This document shows, piece after piece, positions 38,794 through 47,502 of a DNA stretch of 64,000 nucleotides; the stretch's first letter is position 1, and each line of letters opens with the position of its first letter. The DNA lies in assembly GCF_007971525.1 (NCBI RefSeq), contig NZ_CP042437.1:6944001-7008000 (forward strand), given 5' to 3'. Position numbers and translations under genes: made by a program. The notes beneath the pieces are model-generated. The model was not told the DNA's origin, made no database searches, and saw only the letters and a list, made by a program, of their open reading frames with translations. This stretch comes from Mucilaginibacter ginsenosidivorax (lineage in GTDB: Bacteria; Bacteroidota; Bacteroidia; Sphingobacteriales; Sphingobacteriaceae).

Positions 38794-39440
38794 TTTTCTG
38801 CATTTAATTGTTCGGATGTGTAAGTTTCGCTCAAGCTGGCATGTATCAGCTTGTAGTGTTGCTCTTTTTGTTCGTTAAGCAATTGGTAAAAAATAAAAAT
38901 GATGCTTAATAGTACCGCTGCTTCCAAAACCGGTGGAATGTAACCGAGGTAGGCAAACTTGAAGGAAAGGGCATCGGCTAAGTAGCCCCAGATAAAAGGC
39001 AGCCCCATTTGTGCGATAATTTTAAGTGCGAGTGTGATACCCAATAGCTTAAAGCCAGTACCCGCGGTTTCGTCAGTCACCCTGAAAGACTGGATAATCA
39101 TATTAAGTAGCATTATTAAAGCTAAAATGCCGATTGCTATAGTAATACCCTGGTTACCGAAGCCTGTAAAAGAAAACGGGATAGTAACCGCACTAAAACA
39201 AACAAAAACCGCAAAGGAAATGACTATTGAACGCTTTTCCTCCTGTAATCTTAAAATGCATACCAGGTAAAAAAACACCAAGCAATGCACTACAGAAAAT
39301 AAGATTGAAAGCGTACCATCGAGATAGAAATTGATAGACCACTTCATAATGTTCACCATATTAATGAACGGTAGCCAGGCTAAATAGGCAAGTGCTATTG
39401 CTATATAAAAGATGCTTTTGCCAATTGTTGGTTTCATCAT
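38790..39440 (-). CDS. Membrane protein, tandem paralogue A
   Basis: The protein has 216 residues with about six hydrophobic segments and a charged C-terminal tail. The start GKSIFYIAIALAYLAWLPFI and the segment VFFYLVCILRLQEEKRS correspond to those of the two downstream genes but are more diverged. It is the first gene of the run that ends with the sialidase-fold protein. The function is unknown. Confidence 0.6.
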   Translation of the reverse strand: MMKPTIGKSIFYIAIALAYLAWLPFINMVNIMKWSINFYLDGTLSILFSVVHCLVFFYLVCILRLQEEKRSIVISFAVFVCFSAVTIPFSFTGFGNQGITIAIGILALIMLLNMIIQSFRVTDETAGTGFKLLGITLALKIIAQMGLPFIWGYLADALSFKFAYLGYIPPVLEAAVLLSIIFIFYQLLNEQKEQHYKLIHASLSETYTSEQLNAEK

Positions 39441-39486
39441 TGTAAGGTTGCCTTAAATTAGCAAATAAACTTTATTAATAAACCTG

Positions 39487-40635
39487 TTATTGCATTTTAT
39501 GGCTATAACTATTAATCATCTGCATCAGCTTATCATGCGGTATAGCATAAACAGTGTTGCCGTTTATGCCTTTCATATCTTTGGCGGCAATCATGGCATT
39601 TACAATAGCTTCTTCCACGCTTTCAACGGTGGCCTGGTAAACTTTATCCATTTGTTCTTTGGGTAATACAGTCCAGGTTTGTAGGGTGCCTTTGGTGTTA
39701 TCTTTTGGAGGCACGGTGCTAAACGCCAGGAAAATATCGCCCGAGCTATTACGGCCCACGCCACCGCAACGGGCAACACCTAACGAGGCGCGTTTGGCTA
39801 CAAGTTTTAACTGGGCTGGCAATAAAGGGGCATCGGTGCCTATGATGATAATTATCGACCCATCCTTTGGTTTGGAGTTGATAACAGGCAAATCGCCTTT
39901 CCATTCTTTACCAACAGGTACGCCGGATATGATCAGGTCTGTCCGCCTGCCAAAATTGCCTTGTACAAAAGCCCCAACGGTATAAGTCGCTGTATCTATA
40001 CTAATCACCCTCGACGATGTGCCACTGCCGCCCTTAAACTGGAATAAAGACATACCCGTGCCACCGCCAACGTTGCCTTCTTCTACTTTGCCGCTATGGG
40101 CAGTGTTCAGGGCCTCAAATACATCTTCTTTTTTTACGTGAAAGCCGTTAATGTCATTTAATACACCATCGAAAGTTTCGGCAGCCACAGGCAAGCCAAA
40201 AGAGAAATCAACCAACGAGCCTTTGCTGAAGTTTTTTACATTCCACTCGCCAATAGCATCTCTTACCACACCAACGCTATTGGTATTGGTAATACCGATG
40301 GGGCCGTAGTTTAGGCCATATTCATCAATTACCGTTGTGCCCGTCATTTCACCGTCGCCATTCAGACTAAACCAGCCGGCAGGCAGCGGATCGGTAGATT
40401 TGCCGTTTGGCATAATAACCGTAACACCAGTGCGCACCGGGCCTTTGCCGGTAACCAAGGGCCCGTCGCCACTAATTAATGTCTTGTAGCCCACCAAAAC
40501 GCCTTTAACATCGGTAATAGCATTGTATTGGCCGGTAGTGCCGTTAAATTTTATGCCCAGGTCGCGGGCGCGTTGCTGGGCGGTGGTGATGCTGATAGTC
40601 GATATAAAAAATACTGTTAACGCAAGGGCTTTCAT
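39487..40635 (-). CDS. P1 family peptidase (DmpA-like)
   Basis: The protein has 382 residues with a signal peptide ending near ITTAQ (about residue 19). It matches the self-processing P1/S58 peptidases: RARDLGIKFNGTTGQYNAITDVKGVLVGY, TGVTVIMPNG, GPIGITNTNSVGVV, GNVGGGTGMSLFQFKGGSGTSSRV, and the later segment IIIIGTDAPLLPAQLKLVAKRA. In the family the chain is cut before an internal Ser or Thr in the GT(S/G)S region, which becomes the nucleophile; GSGTSS here fits. It likely acts in the periplasm on N-terminal residues of peptides. Confidence 0.9.
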   Translation of the reverse strand: MKALALTVFFISTISITTAQQRARDLGIKFNGTTGQYNAITDVKGVLVGYKTLISGDGPLVTGKGPVRTGVTVIMPNGKSTDPLPAGWFSLNGDGEMTGTTVIDEYGLNYGPIGITNTNSVGVVRDAIGEWNVKNFSKGSLVDFSFGLPVAAETFDGVLNDINGFHVKKEDVFEALNTAHSGKVEEGNVGGGTGMSLFQFKGGSGTSSRVISIDTATYTVGAFVQGNFGRRTDLIISGVPVGKEWKGDLPVINSKPKDGSIIIIIGTDAPLLPAQLKLVAKRASLGVARCGGVGRNSSGDIFLAFSTVPPKDNTKGTLQTWTVLPKEQMDKVYQATVESVEEAIVNAMIAAKDMKGINGNTVYAIPHDKLMQMINSYSHKMQ

Positions 40636-40704
40636 TTTGATGATTGTTTAGCAGGAATCAAAATTCTAATATACTCATCAAAAAACGATCTCCGAAATCA
40701 CCTG

Positions 40705-40740
40705 CAACAAAAAAGCCCGAAGTCATAAACTCCGGGCTTC
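40705..40740 (-). terminator. Intrinsic terminator after dnaJ
   Basis: On the minus strand AAGCCCG pairs with CGGGCTT around a 13-base loop and is followed by a run of T. It lies about 50 bp after the dnaJ stop codon. Confidence 0.85.
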
Positions 40741-40791
40741 TTATCAGCAAAAATCTTTTATCTTTCGCCTTTATCCTTTCACCTCAAAAAA

Positions 40792-41961
40792 CTACTCAAA
40801 ATATTCCTTCATTCGCTCAAAAAAGCTTTTTTCGTTTTTTCCCGGATTGGGTTTAAAGTTGGGGCTTGATTGTAGTTTCTCCAGCATCTCGCGTTCTTCG
40901 CGGCTTACAATTTTTGGTGTCCAGATGTTGATGTGCACCAACTGGTCGCCACGATGGTAGGAGTTTACTTCGGGTACGCCTTTACCTTTCAGGCGCAATA
41001 TTTTGCCTCCCTGGGTTCCGGGGTCAATTTTTATTTTGGCTTTACCGTCAATGGTAGGTACTTCAACAGTGGTACCCAGGGTTGCATCAACAAAGTTTAC
41101 ATGCAAATCGTATATCACGTTGTTACCATCGCGTTTTAAAGTTTCATGCGGAATCTCTTCAATCAAAATGATTAAATCGCCCGGTACACCGCCGCGTGGG
41201 GCCGCATTACCTTTGCCGCTCATGCTAAGTTGCATGCCTTCGCTTACGCCAGCGGGTACGTTGATGGTAATCAACTCTTCGCCACGTACTACGCCATCAC
41301 CATGACAAACATTACATTTTGACAGTATGGTTGAGCCTTCGCCGTTACACGTAGGGCAGGTGCTGGTTGTTTGCATTTGCCCCAAAATGGTATTGGTTAC
41401 CCTGCGCACGGCGCCCGAGCCACCACATGTTTTACAAGTTTGGAACGATGCTTTATCTTTTGCGCCAGAGCCGTCGCAGGTTTTGCAAACTATCTGTTTA
41501 TTTACTTTTATTTTCTTTTCGGCGCCATTGGCAATTTCTTCAAGTGTTAAACGTACTTTAATACGCAGGTTGCTGCCACGGGCTACTCGCCTGCCACCGG
41601 CACCGCCACCCTGGCGGCCTCCGCCGCCAAAGAAACCTTCAAACGGACTGCCGCCGCCAAAGATATCACCAAACTGGCTAAATATGTCGTTCATATCCAT
41701 ACCGCCGCCGCCATAACCGCCGCCATTTGGCGATGAAGCATTGGCCGCATGACCAAACTGGTCATAACGCTGGCGTTTTTCGGGGCTGCTTAAAACTTCG
41801 TAAGCTTCAGCTGCTTCCTTAAATTTTTCTTCCGCCTCTTTGTCACCCTGATTTTTATCCGGGTGATATTTAATAGCCATTTTACGATATGCCTTCTTTA
41901 TCTCGTCCGCATCTGATCCTTTTGAAACGCCCAGTATATCGTAATAATCTCTTTTAGCCAT
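40792..41961 (-). CDS. dnaJ: Chaperone DnaJ
   Basis: The protein has 389 residues. The J-domain (about 1-70) contains the HPD motif in YHPDKNQ; a Gly/Phe-rich linker follows to about residue 125; the zinc-finger domain has four CxxCxGxG repeats (CKTCDGSG, CKTCGGSG, CPTCNGEG, CNVCHGDG); the substrate-binding C-terminal domain completes a full-length class A DnaJ. It works with DnaK and the nucleotide exchange factor GrpE, encoded just upstream. Confidence 0.98.
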   Translation of the reverse strand: MAKRDYYDILGVSKGSDADEIKKAYRKMAIKYHPDKNQGDKEAEEKFKEAAEAYEVLSSPEKRQRYDQFGHAANASSPNGGGYGGGGMDMNDIFSQFGDIFGGGSPFEGFFGGGGRQGGGAGGRRVARGSNLRIKVRLTLEEIANGAEKKIKVNKQIVCKTCDGSGAKDKASFQTCKTCGGSGAVRRVTNTILGQMQTTSTCPTCNGEGSTILSKCNVCHGDGVVRGEELITINVPAGVSEGMQLSMSGKGNAAPRGGVPGDLIILIEEIPHETLKRDGNNVIYDLHVNFVDATLGTTVEVPTIDGKAKIKIDPGTQGGKILRLKGKGVPEVNSYHRGDQLVHINIWTPKIVSREEREMLEKLQSSPNFKPNPGKNEKSFFERMKEYFE

Positions 41962-41969
41962 ATTTTTAA

Positions 41970-42128
41970 TGTTGAATTATTGAATTACTGAATTATTGAG
42001 TTAAAGAGGTCTTTAAAATACATATTCAATAATCCGATGATATTAATTGTGATATTATGTAATTAAATTATTGGTTGACCGAACATGAAAAAAATCGATA
42101 ATTCAATCCCTCGATAATTCAATAATTA
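41970..42128. repeat. Inverted word repeat (GAATTATTGA/TCAATAATTC words) between grpE and dnaJ
   Basis: The left arm (41972-42001) has TTGAATTATTGAATTACTGA words; the right arm (42094-42126) has GATAATTCAATCC and TCGATAATTCAATAATTAA. Complementary inner words (ATTCAATAAT at about 42023) suggest alternative pairings. Confidence 0.75.
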
Positions 42129-42129
42129 A

Positions 42130-42741
42130 TTACGCTCCTACAATTACTTTGGCAAAACGGATAACCCTGTCTTTAAGGGTATAGCCTTTTTCCATTTCGT
42201 CGATAACCTTGCCTTTAAGGTCATCGGTAGGGGCGGGTATATTAGTAATTGCTTCCTGCAGGTCGGCGTCAAATGGAGCGCCTATTGATTCCATTTCTTT
42301 CAGGCCTTTTTGAGCAAGTATGTTTTTTAGTTTGTTTTGTATCAGGGTAACGCCTTCTTTAACCGGGGCTACATCAACCGCTTTTTCAATGGCACGTTGC
42401 GCGCGCTCAAAATCGTCTAAAACCGGCAGCAGGGCAATAATCAAGTCTTTGCCTTCAGTCTCACGTGCTTCGGTACGTTCCTTTTGGGTACGCCTGCGGA
42501 AGTTGTCAAATTCGGCATACAAACGTAAATATTTATCATTTGCCTGTGCCAGTTCGGCTTTTAACTTCTCTTCGGCAGTAGGGCCGGCTGTTTCTTCAGT
42601 TTCAACAGCCTCAACGGTTTCGGCCTGCTGGTCTTTCAGTTGTTGCTCCTGGGCTAAATTTTCCTGCGTAGGCTCATTTATATTTTCTGGGGTATCCATA
42701 TTTTCTTTCTTCTTTTTCTTCAACATGTCGTTAAATTTCAT
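42130..42741 (-). CDS. grpE: Nucleotide exchange factor GrpE
   Basis: The protein is about 203 residues if it starts at the ATG at 42741 (MKFNDMLKK); later ATGs at 42726 and 42699 are possible, the last one having the purine-rich AAGAAAGAAAAT just before it. The N-terminus is acidic and coiled; the core LRLYAEFDNFRRRTQKERTE and the C-terminal VIDEMEKGYTLKDRVIRFAKVIVG are diagnostic. It releases ADP from DnaK. Confidence 0.95.
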   Translation of the reverse strand: MKFNDMLKKKKKENMDTPENINEPTQENLAQEQQLKDQQAETVEAVETEETAGPTAEEKLKAELAQANDKYLRLYAEFDNFRRRTQKERTEARETEGKDLIIALLPVLDDFERAQRAIEKAVDVAPVKEGVTLIQNKLKNILAQKGLKEMESIGAPFDADLQEAITNIPAPTDDLKGKVIDEMEKGYTLKDRVIRFAKVIVGA

Positions 42742-42864
42742 AGCTGATAGTGCCAATCAAGTATCCTGCCATAGCCGTAAAGCCGACAAGGTGTCAGTGG
42801 TACAAAATCAATTCAGGCAGGTATGACACGGTATGTGCAGGTCTGACAGTGTATTGTCTGAACT

Positions 42865-42995
42865 GTCTGAATCAGAATTTACAGAATTTAAGGATGAGCA
42901 GAATTTGCCTGAACTTCGTATTAAATAAAAAAAGGACTAATCAAATGTTATTTTACATTCTATTAATCCTCAAATTCTGTAAATTCTGATTCAGA
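42865..42995. repeat. Inverted word repeat (CAGAATTTACAGAATTT words) upstream of grpE
   Basis: CTGAATCAGAATTTACAGAA at about 42868 is mirrored by its reverse complement at about 42973-42994, giving a stem of about 21 bp with a variable centre. The stop codon of the FtsE-like gene is 3 bp past the right arm. Confidence 0.8.
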
Positions 42996-42997
42996 AA

Positions 42998-43678
42998 TTA
43001 TATCTCCGCATCTTCCAAAACTTTGCCATTCTCGCACTTGATAATGCGCGATGGGAAAGTACGGATGATATGATAATCGTGAGTGGCAATTAGTACTGCG
43101 GTCCCAGATTGGCTGATCTGTTTTAGCAAAAGTACAATCTCTTCAGATGTTTCCGGGTCAAGGTTACCGGTTGGTTCGTCGGCCAGGATAATTTCGGGGT
43201 TGTTAAGCAGGGCACGGGCAATTACCACGCGTTGCTGCTCGCCGCCGGATAGCTCATGCGGCATTTTTTTAAGCTTGGAACGCAGGCCAACTTTTTCCAG
43301 TACGTCAAGGGTGCGTTCGGCTATTAGCTTTTTATCTTTCCAGCCCGTGGCGCGCATCACAAAAAGCAGGTTTTGCTCTATCGAGCGATCTGTCAGTAAT
43401 TGAAAATCCTGGAAAACTATCCCCAGCTTACGGCGTAAATATGGTACATCACGACCCGATAATTTGCTTAACTCATACCCGCAGGCATGGCCTGTACCGG
43501 CTTTTATGCCCAGGTCGCCATAAATAACTTTAAGCAGGCTGCTTTTGCCCGATCCGGTAGAGCCTATCAGCCATACAAAATCGCCTTTATCAACATGCAG
43601 GTTTACGTTTGACAGTACCAGGTGCGCCTGCTGAAAAATATCAACACCATTTAGCTTTATAATAGAGTTCCCAATCAT
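42998..43678 (-). CDS. ftsE: FtsE-like ABC transporter ATP-binding protein
   Basis: The protein has 226 residues. Walker A is GSTGSGKSS (39-47); the signature LSGGEQQRVVIARALL and Walker B IILADEPTGNLD are intact. The YLRRKLGIVFQDFQLL segment is typical of FtsE, which with the membrane protein FtsX controls cell-wall hydrolysis at division. ftsX is not next to it, so other LolD/MacB-type roles cannot be excluded. The small gene 5 bp upstream is in the same transcript. Confidence 0.85.
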   Translation of the reverse strand: MIGNSIIKLNGVDIFQQAHLVLSNVNLHVDKGDFVWLIGSTGSGKSSLLKVIYGDLGIKAGTGHACGYELSKLSGRDVPYLRRKLGIVFQDFQLLTDRSIEQNLLFVMRATGWKDKKLIAERTLDVLEKVGLRSKLKKMPHELSGGEQQRVVIARALLNNPEIILADEPTGNLDPETSEEIVLLLKQISQSGTAVLIATHDYHIIRTFPSRIIKCENGKVLEDAEI

Positions 43679-43683
43679 CTTTT

Positions 43684-43887
43684 TTATAGCTCTAATTTCA
43701 AGATCTGCCCGAAAGGTAAATCCTTAATAATATTCATAATATATTCCGACTTATCCGCCAGCCCCACCTTATCCAACGACTTATCGGGCCTATCTACCCT
43801 GAAATAAGCCAGCAGCGTAAACTTATCATCCCGCAGCTGCACATAATCGGGTATTTTGGCAACGCCTTTAACTTTTATAATATACAT
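43684..43887 (-). CDS. Small conserved protein before ftsE
   Basis: The protein has 67 residues of mixed alpha/beta composition (strands about 2-8 and 22-32, helix about 46-57, last strand 61-67). No membrane segment is seen. It ends 5 bp before ftsE in the same direction, implying coupled expression. I do not recognise the family; position next to ftsE supports it as a real gene. Confidence 0.6.
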   Translation of the reverse strand: MYIIKVKGVAKIPDYVQLRDDKFTLLAYFRVDRPDKSLDKVGLADKSEYIMNIIKDLPFGQILKLEL

Positions 43888-43892
43888 TTTTT

Positions 43893-43980
43893 AAGGTGAA
43901 ATGTTAAAGGTAAAAGGAGAAAGGTAAAATCACCCGGTACAACCTTTTGCCTTTTACCTTTCGGCTTTCGCCTCAAAAAC
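43893..43980. repeat. Inverted word repeat (GGTAAAAGG/CCTTTTACC words)
   Basis: The left arm (about 43894-43928) has GGTGAAATGTTAAAGGTAAA and AGGAGAAAGG; the right arm (about 43940-43974) has CCTTTTGCCTTTTACCTTTC and GGCTTTCGCC. The stem is imperfect. Confidence 0.7.
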
Positions 43981-43996
43981 CAAAGGTATTGTTATT

Positions 43997-45022
43997 TTAA
44001 AGATTTGACAAAAATTCCATTGTATCAATCCCATCGGCATAATCCCACAACTCGGGGTGCTGGCTTTGGCCGAAGCTTACTACCTGGCTGGCTACATTGA
44101 TGGGGGCATTGGTAACAATACATTGGATATTGTCGCTTTGTTTTTGAAATAATTCCTGTGCCTGGGCGAGGTTATCATAATAGCTAAAATACAGTACAGC
44201 AAGTGGCGATGCCAGCCGGTCATCTTCCTTTACCATTAAAAAGCCGTTATCCAGGTGCTTGTCGCTGTTTACCAGGTAGATGGATTTGTTGTAGTCATAA
44301 TTATTGTTGTACTTATGATGATGGATGATGGCCTTATGATCTTCAATCGATTCAAAAAAGAAATTGAAATTATAATCTTTTGGTACCAGCAGCTTGCTCA
44401 CATTGCGGCAACCCAGGCCATAATAATCAAAAATGTCATGGCCAAGCTTAAACAGTTGCTCAGCAGTTTCATCGCCGGTTAGCAGGGCAATGCTATTCCT
44501 ATTTTTGCGGATGATGTTGGGCACTTTACCAAAGTAGTAGTCAAAATAACGCGAGCTATTATTGCTTCCGGTAGCTATAACGGCGTCAAAATCGGCCAAA
44601 CGCTCTATAAAGCTATATTGGTTGGTAAAGCTGTCGTCAATGGCCACCAACCGTTCTAAAACAGTTTTTATCAGCCGCGCGTCTTGTGACGATGATTTGA
44701 TTAGTGCGTGATTGCCGGATGCCAATACGCACAAAACATCATGAAAACCAACCAGCGGGATATTTCCCGCCAAAATGAGGCCTACTTTTTTGCCCGGGGC
44801 GTCATTATCAAGGTTATATTTCGAGAGCCAGGTTTGCAAATCCTCCTCTTTTAGCATTTTGCCAATGGCCGTTACGGCCTGTAATACACTCTCGGGTGTA
44901 AACCAGGCATTATGGTAGCGTTCGTCTTCAATGATGGCCATCAACTGGGCATCGGGCGTAATTAGCTGCTTTCCTAAGGTCGAAAATGAATTTATGGAAT
45001 TTTTTATGTTAAATTTTGACAT
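43997..45022 (-). CDS. Acyl-CoA reductase (LuxC-like)
   Basis: The protein has 341 residues. VGLILAGNIPLVGFHDVLCVLASGN is the cofactor-binding strand-turn typical of the acyl-CoA reductase/LuxC family; YGLGCRNVSKLLVP carries the probable catalytic cysteine. It reduces acyl-CoA to aldehyde; the physiological substrate is unknown. A ferredoxin gene lies divergently across a 101-bp shared promoter region, an arrangement seen often in Bacteroidota, which may supply electrons or simply share regulation. Confidence 0.85.
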   Translation of the reverse strand: MSKFNIKNSINSFSTLGKQLITPDAQLMAIIEDERYHNAWFTPESVLQAVTAIGKMLKEEDLQTWLSKYNLDNDAPGKKVGLILAGNIPLVGFHDVLCVLASGNHALIKSSSQDARLIKTVLERLVAIDDSFTNQYSFIERLADFDAVIATGSNNSSRYFDYYFGKVPNIIRKNRNSIALLTGDETAEQLFKLGHDIFDYYGLGCRNVSKLLVPKDYNFNFFFESIEDHKAIIHHHKYNNNYDYNKSIYLVNSDKHLDNGFLMVKEDDRLASPLAVLYFSYYDNLAQAQELFQKQSDNIQCIVTNAPINVASQVVSFGQSQHPELWDYADGIDTMEFLSNL

Positions 45023-45062
45023 ATATATGGTGAGGATTGAAACCCCTAAAGCCTTTTTTTGT

Positions 45063-45070
45063 TATATTTG
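45063..45070 (+). promoter_or_regulatory. -7 element for the ferredoxin gene
   Basis: TATATTTG fits TAnnTTTG; TTG at 45037-45039 is 23 bp upstream, slightly long for the -33 element. The start codon is 53 bp further on. Confidence 0.6.
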
Positions 45071-45123
45071 TGCGCTTGTAAATTACGGGCAAAGTTAATT
45101 GAGATTATTATATATTTAGAAAT

Positions 45124-45477
45124 ATGGCGATTAAAATCACCGATGAATGCATAAACTGCGGAGCCTGCGAGCCGGAATGCCCCAATAATGCAATTTATGA
45201 TGCAGGTGCGGCATGGCGTTTTAGCGATGGTACCGGCCTTAAAGGAATTATTGATTTTGGAGATGGCAATACTTTAAATGCCGAGGAAACTCAGGCTGCC
45301 TTATCCGACGAGATATATTATATAGTGCCTGATAAGTGTACCGAGTGTGTTGGTTTTCACGACGAGCCGCAATGTGCTGCCGTTTGCCCGGTTGATTGCT
45401 GTGTAGATGATGAGGATATCCGCGAGACACAGGAAGAGTTGTTGGCCAAAAAAGATTGGCTGCATATGAATGAGTAA
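45124..45477 (+). CDS. 4Fe-4S dicluster ferredoxin
   Basis: The protein has 117 residues. The first cluster motif is CINCGACEPECP (about residues 10-21). The second is CTECVGFHDEPQCAAVCPVDCC (about 78-99), where a seven- or eight-residue insertion separates the second and third cysteines, as in Azotobacter-type dicluster ferredoxins. The linker between them is acidic. It is a cytoplasmic electron carrier. A strong terminator follows. Confidence 0.93.
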   Translation: MAIKITDECINCGACEPECPNNAIYDAGAAWRFSDGTGLKGIIDFGDGNTLNAEETQAALSDEIYYIVPDKCTECVGFHDEPQCAAVCPVDCCVDDEDIRETQEELLAKKDWLHMNE

Positions 45478-45497
45478 CAAGCTCTTTAAAAGATATT

Positions 45498-45530
45498 AAA
45501 AAAGGGAACAGCTTGCTGTTCCCTTTTTTT
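45498..45530 (+). terminator. Intrinsic terminator after ferredoxin
   Basis: GGGAACAGC pairs perfectly with GCTGTTCCC around a two-base loop, flanked by A6 on the left and T7 on the right, so it can work on either strand. Confidence 0.95.
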
Positions 45531-45706
45531 GTAATTTATTTCGAAATAAATTAACTAACTTTTAATATTTTAATAAATTAGCCTTGTAAATTTTAGCTTA
45601 ATCTCTCCCCAGGCTAAAATATATCTTGAAAACCAATTAAAACGTTGTAATTATTGTGCGCTTATTTCATCTTAGTTACATTAATTTTTGCATCTTAATC
45701 TGATCT

Positions 45707-46468
45707 ATGGAATATGGTATTTGTAACCTTGCAGTAATTCCACTTCGCGCTTTGCCTGATGACAGGAGCGAACAGGTATCGCAGGTGTTATTTGGCGAAA
45801 CATTTGAAATTAAGGAGTGGGCCGAACGCTGGGTTAAAATTGTTACAACAACCGATAATTATACAGGCTGGATAGGCAGGTTACAGTTTGCCATGCTGGG
45901 TCATATAGCGTATAAAACCCAACAAAGCAACCCTCCGGTTTTAACGTACAGACCGGTAACCCAGGCCTGGAAAATTATTGACAACTCGGTAATTTATTTA
46001 CCTGCCGGCAGCTCGCTTGCCGGTTTAAAGGGGACAACCTGTAAAATAGGAAATGATAAATTTGAGATTATTGGCGAAATAGGCGAAAAAGAAGATATAG
46101 CAACTACAGCTAAATCGTTTTTAAATGCACCCTATTTGTGGGGAGGACGTACCCATTTTGGCATCGATTGTTCGGGCTTTACGCAGGTAGTATTTGCCTT
46201 AAACAAAATAAAACTCAGGCGCGATGCAAGCCAACAGGCCGAAGAAGGGAAAGAAGTAGCCAATCTGCAGGCAGGCCGCCTTGGGGATCTTGCCTTTTTT
46301 AATAATGCGGAAGGGCGTATTACCCACGTGGGCATCCTGCTAAACAACGAATATATTATCCATGCATCCGGCAAAGTAAAGATAGACCTTATTGATAACG
46401 ATGGCATCTACTCGGCCGAATTGAAACGTCATACCCATAAATTGCATAGCATCAGGAGGTTTATGTAA
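45707..46468 (+). CDS. NlpC/P60 (C40) cell-wall hydrolase with SH3-like domain
   Basis: The protein has 253 residues. An N-terminal SH3-like part (about 1-60, with LPDDRSEQVSQVLFGE and WVKI) is followed by a linker and the NlpC/P60 domain at about 130-253. Catalytic residues are Cys155 in GIDCSGF, His207 in THVGI and His219 in YIIHASG. It is expected to cleave cell-wall peptides such as gamma-D-Glu-diaminopimelate bonds. No signal peptide is visible, which fits the related YkfC-type enzymes that act in the cytoplasm on muropeptides. Confidence 0.9.
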   Translation: MEYGICNLAVIPLRALPDDRSEQVSQVLFGETFEIKEWAERWVKIVTTTDNYTGWIGRLQFAMLGHIAYKTQQSNPPVLTYRPVTQAWKIIDNSVIYLPAGSSLAGLKGTTCKIGNDKFEIIGEIGEKEDIATTAKSFLNAPYLWGGRTHFGIDCSGFTQVVFALNKIKLRRDASQQAEEGKEVANLQAGRLGDLAFFNNAEGRITHVGILLNNEYIIHASGKVKIDLIDNDGIYSAELKRHTHKLHSIRRFM

Positions 46469-46474
46469 GCCGGG

Positions 46475-47383
46475 TTAATCTTGAAATTTTATATCCCAAA
46501 TAAAAATATTTTTATCATCGCTTACAGATAGCAGCTGATCGCCGTTCCATGCCAGTTTATTTATTGACAGCGGATGGCTGGGATAACCTTTTTCGCGACT
46601 GATGATCTTGTAGAGTTTAAAATCATCGGCTCCCCATATTTTAATGCTTTTATCCATGCTGGCTGTAGCAAAATAAGGCTGGGTAGGGTGGAAGAGGATA
46701 TGGTTAACGGCAAACAAATGTGCCGGAATGTTTTTAACCAACTGATACGATGTTGTATCCCATATTTTTACCTGCGCGTCTCGGCCGCCCGATACCAGGT
46801 AAGCACCATCAATACTATATGCTAATGCAAAAACAGACATGGTATGCCCATGCAGTGCCTTCAGTAAGGTGTAATCCTCTAAATCGTAAATTTTAACAGT
46901 ATTATCCCTGCAGCCAAAGGCCACCTGCTTTTCATCCGGTGAAACCGTGATGCAACGAACCGTATCTGCCGATACTTTAATGGTATGCACCATATCCAAT
47001 GTATCAATGCTCCAAACAGACACAGTGCCATCCTCAGCGGCTATCAGCAACTCTTTTTTACTACTCACAGACTTGATATCAAACACCGGCTTAAGATGAT
47101 GATTGAGCGATTTAATGACCTTTTGCTGTATAAAATCAAAAACCAGCACCTGGCCGCTGCGCAAGCCTGCAAACATTAACGGGTAGCCCGCAGGGCAATG
47201 GATGGCATAAATTGACGCATTAACAGGGAACATTACTTTAATGAAGGCATTTGTTTTCAGGCTCCACTCCACCAATCCTTTATCATTACCGCCGGTAAAT
47301 AATATTCCTGGTTTTTGTGATAACTCCAACGTGAAAATGGGGTTGCCATGCCCGGTAAGTTCGGCTATTTTTTCTGCGGTCAT
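46475..47383 (-). CDS. WD40 beta-propeller protein
   Basis: The protein has 302 residues consisting of about seven WD40 repeats (units ending in forms such as VWSIDT, VKIYDLE, VKIWDTT, IKIWGAD and IFIWDIK), enough for a closed propeller with no other domain. It has no signal peptide. It probably serves as a protein-binding scaffold; partners are unknown. It converges on the NlpC/P60 gene with 6 bp between stops. Confidence 0.88.
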   Translation of the reverse strand: MTAEKIAELTGHGNPIFTLELSQKPGILFTGGNDKGLVEWSLKTNAFIKVMFPVNASIYAIHCPAGYPLMFAGLRSGQVLVFDFIQQKVIKSLNHHLKPVFDIKSVSSKKELLIAAEDGTVSVWSIDTLDMVHTIKVSADTVRCITVSPDEKQVAFGCRDNTVKIYDLEDYTLLKALHGHTMSVFALAYSIDGAYLVSGGRDAQVKIWDTTSYQLVKNIPAHLFAVNHILFHPTQPYFATASMDKSIKIWGADDFKLYKIISREKGYPSHPLSINKLAWNGDQLLSVSDDKNIFIWDIKFQD

Positions 47384-47502
47384 TTTTTTAGTATCAAGTA
47401 GTTAGTATCAAGTATCAAGATGGATGATAGTGATGATGACTTTTTACAAAAGTAGGTTTTTTAGGGGCATGCCTTAACCGGCGTATATCAGGCAAAAGCA
47501 AT

